Shown: piece after piece, positions 44,395 through 51,174 of the stretch
How the letters are laid out: the number at the start of each line of letters is the position of its first letter
Position numbering within the stretch: position 1 is the stretch's first letter
From: Candidatus Pseudobacter hemicellulosilyticus
GTDB taxonomy: Bacteria > Bacteroidota > Bacteroidia > Chitinophagales > Chitinophagaceae
Reading direction: 5' to 3'
DNA: 64,000 nt
Assembly: GCA_029202545.1 (NCBI GenBank)
Contig: CP119311.1
Coordinates: 5,146,001-5,210,000 of the forward strand
Position numbers and translations under genes: made by a program
Notes under the pieces: generated by a model
What the model saw: only the letters and a program-made list of their open reading frames with translations
What the model was told of the DNA's origin: nothing
The model's database searches: none

Positions 44395-44690
44395 ACTATT
44401 ATTTTTTGGGGCGAACCTATGGCTGTTCTTTCAGCAAACAAACTTCCGGGGACAGCCACCAGGGTTGCTGCCTGCACTTGTTTTGCACAACACTATAGCC
44501 TGATCAATTTATTTTTTGGGGGCGAACCTATGGTTGCTCTTTCAACAAACAAACATCCGGACAGCCACCAAGGTTGTTGCCTGCACTTGTTTTGAACAAC
44601 ACTATAGCCTGATCAATTTATTTTTTTTGGGACGAACCTATGGCTGCTCTTTCAGTAAACAAACTTCCGGGGACAGCCACCAGGGTTACG
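44395..44690. repeat. intergenic repeat array B, three units with GGGRCGAACC core
   Basis: GGGGCGAACC occurs at 44408 and 44519 and GGGACGAACC at 44629 (periods 111 and 110), each led by a T-run (TTTTTT). Units share CCTATGG, CTCTTTCA, AAACAAAC, CCGG, GACAGCCACC and CCTGCACTTGTTTTG plus CACTATAGCCTGATCAATT. The last unit ends at the sirtuin stop. It fills most of the 361-bp gap after the saccharopine dehydrogenase gene. The core and T-run match arrays A and C; the rest of the unit differs. Confidence 0.9.
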
Positions 44691-45375
44691 CCTTCCTGAG
44701 CAAAGCACGCAACTCCTGCATGCCCGTTGTGGCCGGCTGTTCAATAGCCGTCAGCAATCCGGAGGAGGAGGTATAAGGGATCTTTTTATCTACGATATAG
44801 ACTGGCACACCCGGCGCTACAAAATCCACCAGGCCTGCAGCCGGGTACACTACCAGTGATGTACCTACGATCACAAAAATATCAGCGCTCCGCACCAGCG
44901 GAACAGCCTGCTCAATCATTGGCACCGGCTCTTCAAACCAGACAATATGCGGGCGCAGCTGTGCGCCATCCGGGGCTTTATCGCCCAGCTGGATATCGCC
45001 GGTGATATCGTATACCAGCCGCTGATCTTTTTCACTGCGCATTTTCAGGATCTCGCCATGCAGGTGCAATACTTTGCGGGAACCAGCCCGCTCATGCAGA
45101 TCGTCTATATTCTGGGTAATGATCTGTACATCGTATTCTTCCTGGAGCTCAGCCAGGGCAATATGGGCAGCATTGGGCGCCGCAGCCAGCACGTTGGCGC
45201 GGCGAAGATTGTAAAACTCCAGCACCAGCGCCGGATCTTTCCGCCAGGCGCCAGGCGTAGCCACATCCATTACATTATAGCCTTCCCAGAGCCCATCACT
45301 ATCACGGAAGGTCTTTAAACCGCTCTCCGCGCTGATGCCCGCGCCGGTGAGCACTACCATTTTTTTTAGTGCCAT
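44686..45375 (-). CDS. NAD-dependent protein deacylase, sirtuin (CobB-like)
   Basis: 229 residues. The Rossmann start VVLTGAGISAESGLKTFRDSDGLW, TQNIDDLHERAG with HLHGE catalytic His, and VGTSLVVYPAAGL are standard. FYNLRR contains the Tyr-x-x-Arg pair of class III sirtuins, which remove succinyl or malonyl groups. The four zinc-binding cysteines of most sirtuins are absent: the zinc-module region reads KMRSEKDQRLVYDITGDIQLGD with no Cys. A start at Met6 is also possible. Array B touches its stop codon. Confidence 0.93.
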   Translation of the reverse strand: MALKKMVVLTGAGISAESGLKTFRDSDGLWEGYNVMDVATPGAWRKDPALVLEFYNLRRANVLAAAPNAAHIALAELQEEYDVQIITQNIDDLHERAGSRKVLHLHGEILKMRSEKDQRLVYDITGDIQLGDKAPDGAQLRPHIVWFEEPVPMIEQAVPLVRSADIFVIVGTSLVVYPAAGLVDFVAPGVPVYIVDKKIPYTSSSGLLTAIEQPATTGMQELRALLRKA

Positions 45376-45553
45376 ATCAGCTGATTTATCAATTGTACTT
45401 AAACACCTGTACTGCAGTCTCCAGTTTTGCAGGCATATCCGGTTGCTGTTCTATTGGCCAAAAGCCAGGCAAATTACAATCCCCTTCTGGCCGCTCACAG
45501 CAACACCGCTTCAAAAGATCTTTCGGCAACCGGAAAAGAAAAGCCTGGTACCC

Positions 45554-45964
45554 TTACTTTTCGTCCGCCAGTTCCATTACCGCCGCCCATTCCTCATCTG
45601 TCACCGGCTGCACAGATAACCTGCCCAGGCGGACCAGCGCCATATTGGCCAGCCGCCCGTCGGCCTTGACCTGCGCCAGGCTAACAGGCTGCTTTAACCG
45701 TTTTACCGGTTTCAGGTCAACCACTACCCAGGGTTCCTCTTCCGTAGTAGGATCCTGGTAGGCCTCTTTGATCACTTTGGCTATGCCCACTATCTGGAGA
45801 CCTTCATTACTATGGTAATACAACACCTGGTCGTTCTTCTTCATTGCCCGGAGATTATTGCGCGCAGCGTAATTGCGCACGCCGTTCCAGAATGTCTGCT
45901 TATCCTTTTCAAATGTTTCCCACGCGTATACGGAGGGTTCGGACTTTACGAGCCAGTATGCCAT
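45554..45964 (-). CDS. EVE-domain protein
   Basis: 136 residues, a single EVE (PUA-like) domain: MAYWLVKSEPSVYAWETFEKD, FWNGVRNYAARNNLRAMKKNDQVLYYHSNEG, IVGIAKVIKEAYQDPT, WVVVDLKPVKRLKQPVSLAQVKAD. EVE domains bind modified bases in DNA or RNA and are close to YTH; some act in modification-dependent restriction. The gene stands apart from the SRA-HNH pair, so no direct link is claimed. An exact -7 element TATTTTTG lies on the minus strand at 45993-46000. Confidence 0.93.
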   Translation of the reverse strand: MAYWLVKSEPSVYAWETFEKDKQTFWNGVRNYAARNNLRAMKKNDQVLYYHSNEGLQIVGIAKVIKEAYQDPTTEEEPWVVVDLKPVKRLKQPVSLAQVKADGRLANMALVRLGRLSVQPVTDEEWAAVMELADEK

Positions 45965-45992
45965 ATATACTACTGTTTAGCTGTTGAGGGCT

Positions 45993-46000
45993 CAAAAATA
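45993..46000 (-). promoter_or_regulatory. -7 element for the EVE-domain gene
   Basis: TATTTTTG on the minus strand matches TAnnTTTG, 28 bp before the ATG at 45964. A proper -33 box was not seen. Confidence 0.4.
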
Positions 46001-46133
46001 AGCAGTAAAAAAATTATACATGGGAAAATCCAATGTATTTCCAGCTCTCGTAAGTATTTCTGTTACATGTAACAAAGCCGGCAAGTGAGTACAACTACAG
46101 ATCCGATAGGTTCAATCATCAACAATTTTAAAT

Positions 46134-46691
46134 ATGAAAATCATCAAAACAGGGGTGCTTTTTGCATTCGTAACGTTTGCTGCACAATTGATCAATGCTC
46201 AGGAAAAAACAGTAGAAGTTGGCGGCGCCGCCATGTATCCATCCAAAAACATAGTGGAAAATGCAGTAAACTCTGCTGACCACACCACGCTGGTAGAAGC
46301 TGTGAAAGCGGCCGGTTTGGTGGAGACTTTACAGGGTAATGGACCATTCACCGTCTTTGCCCCCACTAACCAGGCCTTCCAAAAATTACCCAAGGGTACC
46401 GTGGAAGCCTTGCTGAAACCGGAAAACAAAGAGAAGCTGACCGGCATCCTCACTTACCATGTGGTAGCGGGCAAGCTGGATTCCAAAGAACTGGCCCGGC
46501 TGATCAAAGAAGGGAAAGGAAAGGCCGAACTGACCACCGTATCCGGCGGGAAGCTCTGGATCTGGATGAAAGGGAACAAGATCATGCTGAAAGATGAGAA
46601 TGAAGGCAGCGCCACCATTACCATCAAAGATGTTTATCAGAAAAACGGAGTTATACACGTGATCGATCATGTGGTGTTACCCAGGAGCTAA
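46134..46691 (+). CDS. secreted fasciclin-domain protein
   Basis: 185 residues. The signal peptide ends near AQLINAQ. One fasciclin (FAS1) domain follows: TTLVEAVKAAGLVETLQGNGPFTVFAPTNQAFQKLPKGTVEALLKPENKEKLTGILTYHVVAG, then ITIKDVYQKNGVIHVIDHVVLP, with the H1 and H2 boxes of the fold clear. FAS1 proteins mediate adhesion; bacterial ones are surface or periplasmic proteins whose partner is unknown. It is followed by a strong terminator. Confidence 0.93.
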   Translation: MKIIKTGVLFAFVTFAAQLINAQEKTVEVGGAAMYPSKNIVENAVNSADHTTLVEAVKAAGLVETLQGNGPFTVFAPTNQAFQKLPKGTVEALLKPENKEKLTGILTYHVVAGKLDSKELARLIKEGKGKAELTTVSGGKLWIWMKGNKIMLKDENEGSATITIKDVYQKNGVIHVIDHVVLPRS

Positions 46692-46704
46692 AAGGCTCTC
46701 TAAC

Positions 46705-46736
46705 GAAGACCGGCTTTCGCCGGTCTTCCTTTTTTA
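46705..46736 (+). terminator. terminator of the fasciclin gene
   Basis: A perfect 10-bp stem (46705-46714 with 46719-46728), loop TTTC, then a run of T. Confidence 0.92.
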
Positions 46737-46782
46737 AAGGCAGTCATCAAGAAGACTTCCACATTCTCCGGGTAACCGGTCT

Positions 46783-47180
46783 TCAACAGCCGTAGCAAAC
46801 GGTTCGTTCCCCAAAAAGTCTTTTACCACAGCCAACTATACCAATCTGCCATAGGCTGCAAGCACATACCCCACATATATACAGGCAAGGCAGGGAGCAG
46901 CGTTTAACAGCCGCAGCCCCTGGTTCGTCCCAAAGAGATTTTTTACCACTGACAGCTATAACAGCTTCCCCCATGTTGCAAGCACACTACTAAAAAGTGT
47001 ACATAGCCAGGCAGGGAGCATCGTTTTACAGCCGTAGCCCTTGGTTCGTCCCAAAAAGTCTTTTATCCCTGACTCTTACCCCAGCCTGTCCCGGTTTCAA
47101 CCACAGCACACAAATACACAGCAAGACAGCGAGCAGCGCTTGATATCGGCAGTCCCTGGTTCGTCCAATATCTTCCCCAC
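46783..47180. repeat. intergenic repeat array C, four units, core inverted
   Basis: GGTTCGTTCC at 46801, GGTTCGTCCC at 46922 and 47043, and GGTTCGTCCA at 47158 (periods 121, 121, 115). On the minus strand these read as the GGGRCGAACC core. Units also share ACAGCCGTAGC, AAAAAGTCTTTTAYC, GCAAGCACA and GGCAGGGAGCAKCGTTT. The GGCAGGG...GCATCGTT part also occurs in array A, but there it follows the core in the same direction. It fills most of the 46737-47471 gap. The last 290 bp of the gap show nothing clear. Confidence 0.88.
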
Positions 47181-47471
47181 ATTCCACAACTTATTGAATT
47201 CCATATTTTTTTTCATTATTATAAATCTATCTGCATCCCGATCCCGTAACTGATACAGACTACTCCCCTATTCAAACATTCATTTGCCGAATCCGTAGGC
47301 AAGTTTAATTTAAGTACTGTACTAAAGTCCTTCCAGCCTTTTGTTTAACACCTGATCATGTCATTGGCGCCGCCCCCTCAACAGGTAACGCCGATCAACA
47401 AGTGCATGTCTGTTAATGTAACAGCCCTGTACACTCATCATTTTTTCACTGGCTCATTAAAAAGCAAACGA

Positions 47472-48185
47472 ATGAAACAACAACAATTTCCTGTTTCAAC
47501 AGGGACTGCTACGCCTGCCGCCGAAACCCGCCAGCCGGGTACCAGCCGCCGGCAGTTCCTGATCAAATCAGCCGGCATTGCAGGGATCGGCGCACTGGCA
47601 GCTTTAACATCAACAGGCTGTAACAAGGACGATGATGACAACGGCATCAACCTGGGCAGTGGAGATATAGGCATCCTCAACTACGCCTATGCCCTGGAAC
47701 AACTGGAAGCCGCTTTTTATACCCAGGTCATCATGTCGCAATACAGCGGTATCACCGCTTCTGAAAAATCCCTGTTGACGGATATCCGCGATCATGAGAT
47801 CGCTCACCGGGAATTTTTTAAGAAAGCACTGGGCGATAAAGCCATTCCCGGACTGGAAGTGAATTTTACAAAGATCGATTTCAGCAAACGCGACAGCGTG
47901 CTGGCCACCGCCAAAGCATTTGAAGACCTCGGCGTAGCCGCCTATAACGGCGCCGGTAAGCTGATCACCAATGGCGATTACCTGCTGCTGGCCGGTAAGA
48001 TCGTTTCCGTGGAAGCCAGGCATGCCGGCTATATCCGCGACCTGATCTCCAACGGCTCCTTTGCCGACAGTACCGTGGTGGACGGTTCCGGGCTGGACCT
48101 GGCCAAATCCCCCTCTGAAGTACTGGCCACTGCTTCCGGCTTCCTGAAATCGAAGATCAACGCCAACAATTTACCTACTACTTAA
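47472..48185 (+). CDS. Tat-exported ferritin-like lipoprotein
   Basis: 237 residues from the ATG at 47472 (MKQQQFPVST); the upstream frame from 47358 gives a less typical N-terminus. A twin-arginine motif (TSRRQFLIKSAG, Arg26-Arg27) is followed by a hydrophobic stretch and LTSTGC (Cys50), a lipobox, so the protein is likely to be exported folded and lipidated. The mature part is a ferritin-like four-helix bundle: ILNYAYALEQLEAAFYTQV, TDIRDHEIAHREFFKKAL, AFEDLGVAAYNGA and IVSVEARHAGYIRDL, with Glu and His in the metal positions. Redox role not known. Confidence 0.9.
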   Translation: MKQQQFPVSTGTATPAAETRQPGTSRRQFLIKSAGIAGIGALAALTSTGCNKDDDDNGINLGSGDIGILNYAYALEQLEAAFYTQVIMSQYSGITASEKSLLTDIRDHEIAHREFFKKALGDKAIPGLEVNFTKIDFSKRDSVLATAKAFEDLGVAAYNGAGKLITNGDYLLLAGKIVSVEARHAGYIRDLISNGSFADSTVVDGSGLDLAKSPSEVLATASGFLKSKINANNLPTT

Positions 48186-48196
48186 ACTGATCCGCC

Positions 48197-49036
48197 ATGA
48201 ACATGCACAATATCATCACCGAAATAGAGAAGGTAGATCCTGAGGTCTACGACCGGATGGATACCCGCCGTCATACCATGAAACAATTTGCCAAGGCGGG
48301 TCGCGTGCTGGCCCTGTCCGCCATCCCGCTGGCGCTGGGCAGCCTGTTCAAAAAAGCGTATGGCCGGGATACCAATAGTATTATCGGCGTACTCCAGTTT
48401 GCGCTCACCCTGGAACACCTGGAAGCAGAGTTCTATAAAAAAGCCGTGGCTGATGCCCCCATTCCCGCCGGGGCGCCCAAGGCTGCCATCACCACTATCC
48501 GGGACCATGAGGTGGCCCACGTAAACCTGCTCACCACCGTGATCGGTCAGCTGGGTGGCACGCCCAACCCCAAACCCACTTTCGATTTCTCGGCCGGTAA
48601 CGGTTCGGGCAACGGTCCTTTCAAACAGGTGTTCAGCGATTATGCCCTGTTCCTGGCCGTTGCACAGACTTTTGAAGATACCGGCGTACGTGCCTACAAA
48701 GGACAGGCAGGCAACCTGATGGAGAACAATGATATCCTGACCGCTGCCCTGCAGATCCATTCTGTGGAAGCGCGCCATGCTTCGCATATCCGCAGCATGC
48801 GCCGGACACTGGCAGCGGATACCAGTATCAAACCCTGGATCACCGGCAAGGATACCGCCGGCATCGGCGCTGCCGTGCAGGCCAGCTATAACGGGGAAGA
48901 ACTGAGTACCCAGGCAACTTTCAATATTGTGAACATCAATGGCACCGGTATTTCCGCCGATGCCGCTACAGAATCTTTTGATGAGCCGCTGACCAAAGAA
49001 GCCGTACTGGCCATCGTAGATCCGTTCATTGCATAA
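48197..49036 (+). CDS. ferritin-like domain protein, second of a pair
   Basis: 279 residues, 11 bp after the previous gene, so co-transcribed. The N-terminal part has a DTRRHTMKQFAKAG stretch and a hydrophobic segment that may be a weak Tat signal. The ferritin-like bundle follows: LQFALTLEHLEAEFYKKAV, IRDHEVAHVNLLTTVIGQLGG, AQTFEDTGVRAYKGQAG and IHSVEARHASHIRSMRRTL. The tandem arrangement of two such genes is common in Bacteroidota; they probably work together as a hetero-complex. Function unproven. Confidence 0.9.
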   Translation: MNMHNIITEIEKVDPEVYDRMDTRRHTMKQFAKAGRVLALSAIPLALGSLFKKAYGRDTNSIIGVLQFALTLEHLEAEFYKKAVADAPIPAGAPKAAITTIRDHEVAHVNLLTTVIGQLGGTPNPKPTFDFSAGNGSGNGPFKQVFSDYALFLAVAQTFEDTGVRAYKGQAGNLMENNDILTAALQIHSVEARHASHIRSMRRTLAADTSIKPWITGKDTAGIGAAVQASYNGEELSTQATFNIVNINGTGISADAATESFDEPLTKEAVLAIVDPFIA

Positions 49037-49071
49037 ACAGCTTGTTGAAAAACGAGGATCGATAGCACAAA

Positions 49072-49103
49072 AAAAGGGTATCGGAAACGATACCCTTTTA
49101 CTA
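49072..49103. terminator. bidirectional terminator between ferritin-like pair and ftsY
   Basis: A 12-bp perfect stem (49072-49083 with 49088-49099), loop GAAA, A-run on the left and T-run on the right. It lies between the ferritin-like gene (+) and ftsY (-), which converge. Confidence 0.9.
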
Positions 49104-49153
49104 TTATATAACTGGAATCAGTACCCGCTGTTTGCAGCAGGTCCTTCCGGTAT

Positions 49154-50119
49154 TTATTTATTGTCGAGATTGAAAAGGCTGTCTACAAACTCGTGTTTGT
49201 CGAACACCAGGAGGTCTTCCATCTTTTCCCCCACGCCAATAAATTTAACGGGGATCTTAAACTGGTTGGCAATGGCCAGCACCACCCCGCCTTTGGCTGT
49301 ACCATCCAGTTTGGTGATGGCCAGGGCCGATACATCAGTAGCAGCCGTAAAATGGCGGGCCTGCTCCAGGGCGTTCTGCCCGGTGGAACCGTCCAGCACC
49401 AGCAGCACTTCATGCGGTGCTTCGGGAATATGTTTCTGTACTACACGTTTGATCTTGGTCAGTTCGTCCATGAGGTGGGCCTTGTTGTGGAGGCGACCGG
49501 CAGTATCAATGATCACCACGTCCATGCCCCGGGCTACGCCGGCCTGAACGGTATCAAAAGCTACTGACGCGGGATCAGAACCCATGGATTGTTTAACAAT
49601 GGGTACCCCTACGCGTTCGCTCCAGATGGTCAGCTGGTCTACCGCGGCTGCGCGGAAGGTATCGGCGGCACCAAGCAGGACCGACTTACCCGCTTTCTTG
49701 AAATTATAGGCCAGCTTGCCGATGGTGGTGGTCTTACCCACACCATTCACTCCTACCACCAGGATCACAAAGGGTTTGGCCGGCAGCCCGGAATCAAAGG
49801 TATAGGCGGAGGCTTCGTCGGCCTCTACCAGCACTGCCTCAATTTCCTCCTGCAATATGCCGTTCAATTCGGTGGCATTGATATACTTGTCTTTCGCTAC
49901 CCGTTTTTCAATACGGCTAATGATCTGCACGGTGGTATCAATACCTACATCGGCGCCTACCAGTGCTTCTTCCAGGTTATCGAGCACTTCATCGTCTACC
50001 GTGCTTTTGCCGGCAATGGCCTTGGTGATGCGGGACAGAAAACCTTCCTTGGTTTTCTGCAGGCCCTGATCCAGTGTTTCCTTCTCTTTCTTGCCAAAGA
50101 GTTTACCGAAAAATCCCAT
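49154..50119 (-). CDS. ftsY: signal recognition particle receptor FtsY
   Basis: 321 residues. FtsY docks ribosome-bound SRP at the membrane and hydrolyses GTP together with Ffh. The N domain (about 1-115) is followed by the G domain: GVNGVGKTTTIGKLA (G1), DTAGRLHNKAHLMDEL (G3), TKLDGTAKGGVVLAI (G4/5) and the closing FIGVGEKMEDLLVFD. The N-terminal acidic A domain is very short (MGFFGKLFGKKEKE), as is usual in Bacteroidota. It is last in the rpmB-rpmG-DUF4295 cluster. Confidence 0.97.
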   Translation of the reverse strand: MGFFGKLFGKKEKETLDQGLQKTKEGFLSRITKAIAGKSTVDDEVLDNLEEALVGADVGIDTTVQIISRIEKRVAKDKYINATELNGILQEEIEAVLVEADEASAYTFDSGLPAKPFVILVVGVNGVGKTTTIGKLAYNFKKAGKSVLLGAADTFRAAAVDQLTIWSERVGVPIVKQSMGSDPASVAFDTVQAGVARGMDVVIIDTAGRLHNKAHLMDELTKIKRVVQKHIPEAPHEVLLVLDGSTGQNALEQARHFTAATDVSALAITKLDGTAKGGVVLAIANQFKIPVKFIGVGEKMEDLLVFDKHEFVDSLFNLDNK

Positions 50120-50215
50120 ACGTCCCTATTTAAAGTTATACTAAGCACCACAAAGAAATACAAAAAGCCGTTCTGTAGCACAGAACAGCTTTTAATATTG
50201 TACTTATTAACCCAC

Positions 50216-50389
50216 TTATTTTTTTGCCAGATAATCCTTGATCTTGTCCTTGTGAACGATCGCCTCTTTGAAAGTATAGGCGCCGCTCTTGGGACTGCGA
50301 ACAGCACGGATCACTTTGGTATAGTTCTTCGCCTCAGCTGAAGCCTTCACGTCTTTAACCTTCGCGTTTTTGGAAGCTGCTTTTGCCAT
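50216..50389 (-). CDS. DUF4295 protein, probable Bacteroidota ribosomal protein bL38
   Basis: 57 residues, start MAKAASKNAKVKDVKASAEA, end KEAIVHKDKIKDYLAKK; very basic. It lies between rpmG and ftsY, as DUF4295 genes do in Bacteroidota. From memory, a protein of this family was seen in the Flavobacterium ribosome and named bL38; the assignment here rests on context and sequence type. It begins about 96 bp after the rpmG stop. Confidence 0.88.
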   Translation of the reverse strand: MAKAASKNAKVKDVKASAEAKNYTKVIRAVRSPKSGAYTFKEAIVHKDKIKDYLAKK

Positions 50390-50484
50390 AGTTTAATTTT
50401 GAAATAGTTGACTTAGTAATCTGAAAATGAATAACTCCGGTGCTAATCATTTTCAAATTAGCACTTGTCAAAAGAGCAAATAGA

Positions 50485-50667
50485 TTATTTGATCTCTTTG
50501 TGAACAGTCACCTTCTTCAGGATCGCGTTGAACTTCTTCAGTTCCATACGCTCCGGGTTGTTCTTTTTGTTCTTGGTAGTGATATACCGGCTGGTACCGG
50601 GCTGACCGCTGGTCTTATGCTCAGTGCACTCCAGGATCACCTGCACTCTGTTACCTTTCTTTGCCAT
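50485..50667 (-). CDS. rpmG: 50S ribosomal protein L33
   Basis: 60 residues, typical bL33 with RVQVILECTEHK, YITTKNKKNNPERMELKKFN and a basic C-terminus. The zinc-ribbon CxxC pairs found in some paralogues are absent (only a single Cys), so this is the zinc-independent form. It follows rpmB by 21 bp. Confidence 0.96.
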   Translation of the reverse strand: MAKKGNRVQVILECTEHKTSGQPGTSRYITTKNKKNNPERMELKKFNAILKKVTVHKEIK

Positions 50668-50688
50668 AACGTGTTTTTAAAAAATGAG

Positions 50689-50925
50689 TTAGATTTTTTC
50701 ACCCTTAGCCCGCAGCTCTTTCACTACATTGTACAGGCCCCTCTTGTTGATGGTACGGATACCTTCAGTAGAGAGCTTCAATGTAATCCATTTGTCCTCT
50801 TCGGGCAGGAAATAACGTTTAACCTGCAGGTTGGGTAAAAACCGGCGTTTGGTCTTGATATTTGAATGGGAAACACGGTGGCCGGTTACCGGAACCTTAC
50901 CTGTCACCTGACATACTCTTGCCAT
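50689..50925 (-). CDS. rpmB: 50S ribosomal protein L28
   Basis: 78 residues from the ATG at 50925 (MARVCQVTGKVPVTGHRVSHSN). Upstream in-frame codons would overlap the promoter -7 element, so the shorter form is right. NIKTKRRFLPNLQVKRYF and LKLSTEGIRTINKRGL are typical of bL28. It leads the rpmB-rpmG-DUF4295-ftsY group. Confidence 0.96.
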   Translation of the reverse strand: MARVCQVTGKVPVTGHRVSHSNIKTKRRFLPNLQVKRYFLPEEDKWITLKLSTEGIRTINKRGLYNVVKELRAKGEKI

Positions 50926-50946
50926 GACTGAAAAAATTTTGGAGTG

Positions 50947-50980
50947 CAAAGGTCGGTAATCCCAACCAATATACAAAAAG
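50947..50980 (-). promoter_or_regulatory. promoter of the rpmB operon
   Basis: On the minus strand, TTTTTG at about 50974-50979, then 19 bp, then GACCTTTG (50947-50954), one base from TAnnTTTG. The spacing is exact. It lies 21 bp before the rpmB ATG. Confidence 0.6.
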
Positions 50981-51174
50981 AAAATACCTGTTTTTCCCAA
51001 TCCAACTTCTCCACAATGTGAATATCCTTAAAAGCCTGGACCGGGAAGGGCGGCAAAGATACTGTCTTCTCCGCTAATTACGTTCCTAAGCTGATGATAT
51101 TTAGGGAAATAATTAATAATTACTTAATTTAAAGTTCATTTCAGCTTCGCCATCTTTGGTAAAAGGCTGGACTA

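Noticed and set aside
27345..47180. Arrays A, B and C considered as CRISPR
   Set aside because: Units of 110-129 bp are conserved over most of their length, there are no short constant repeats with unique spacers, and no cas genes were seen.
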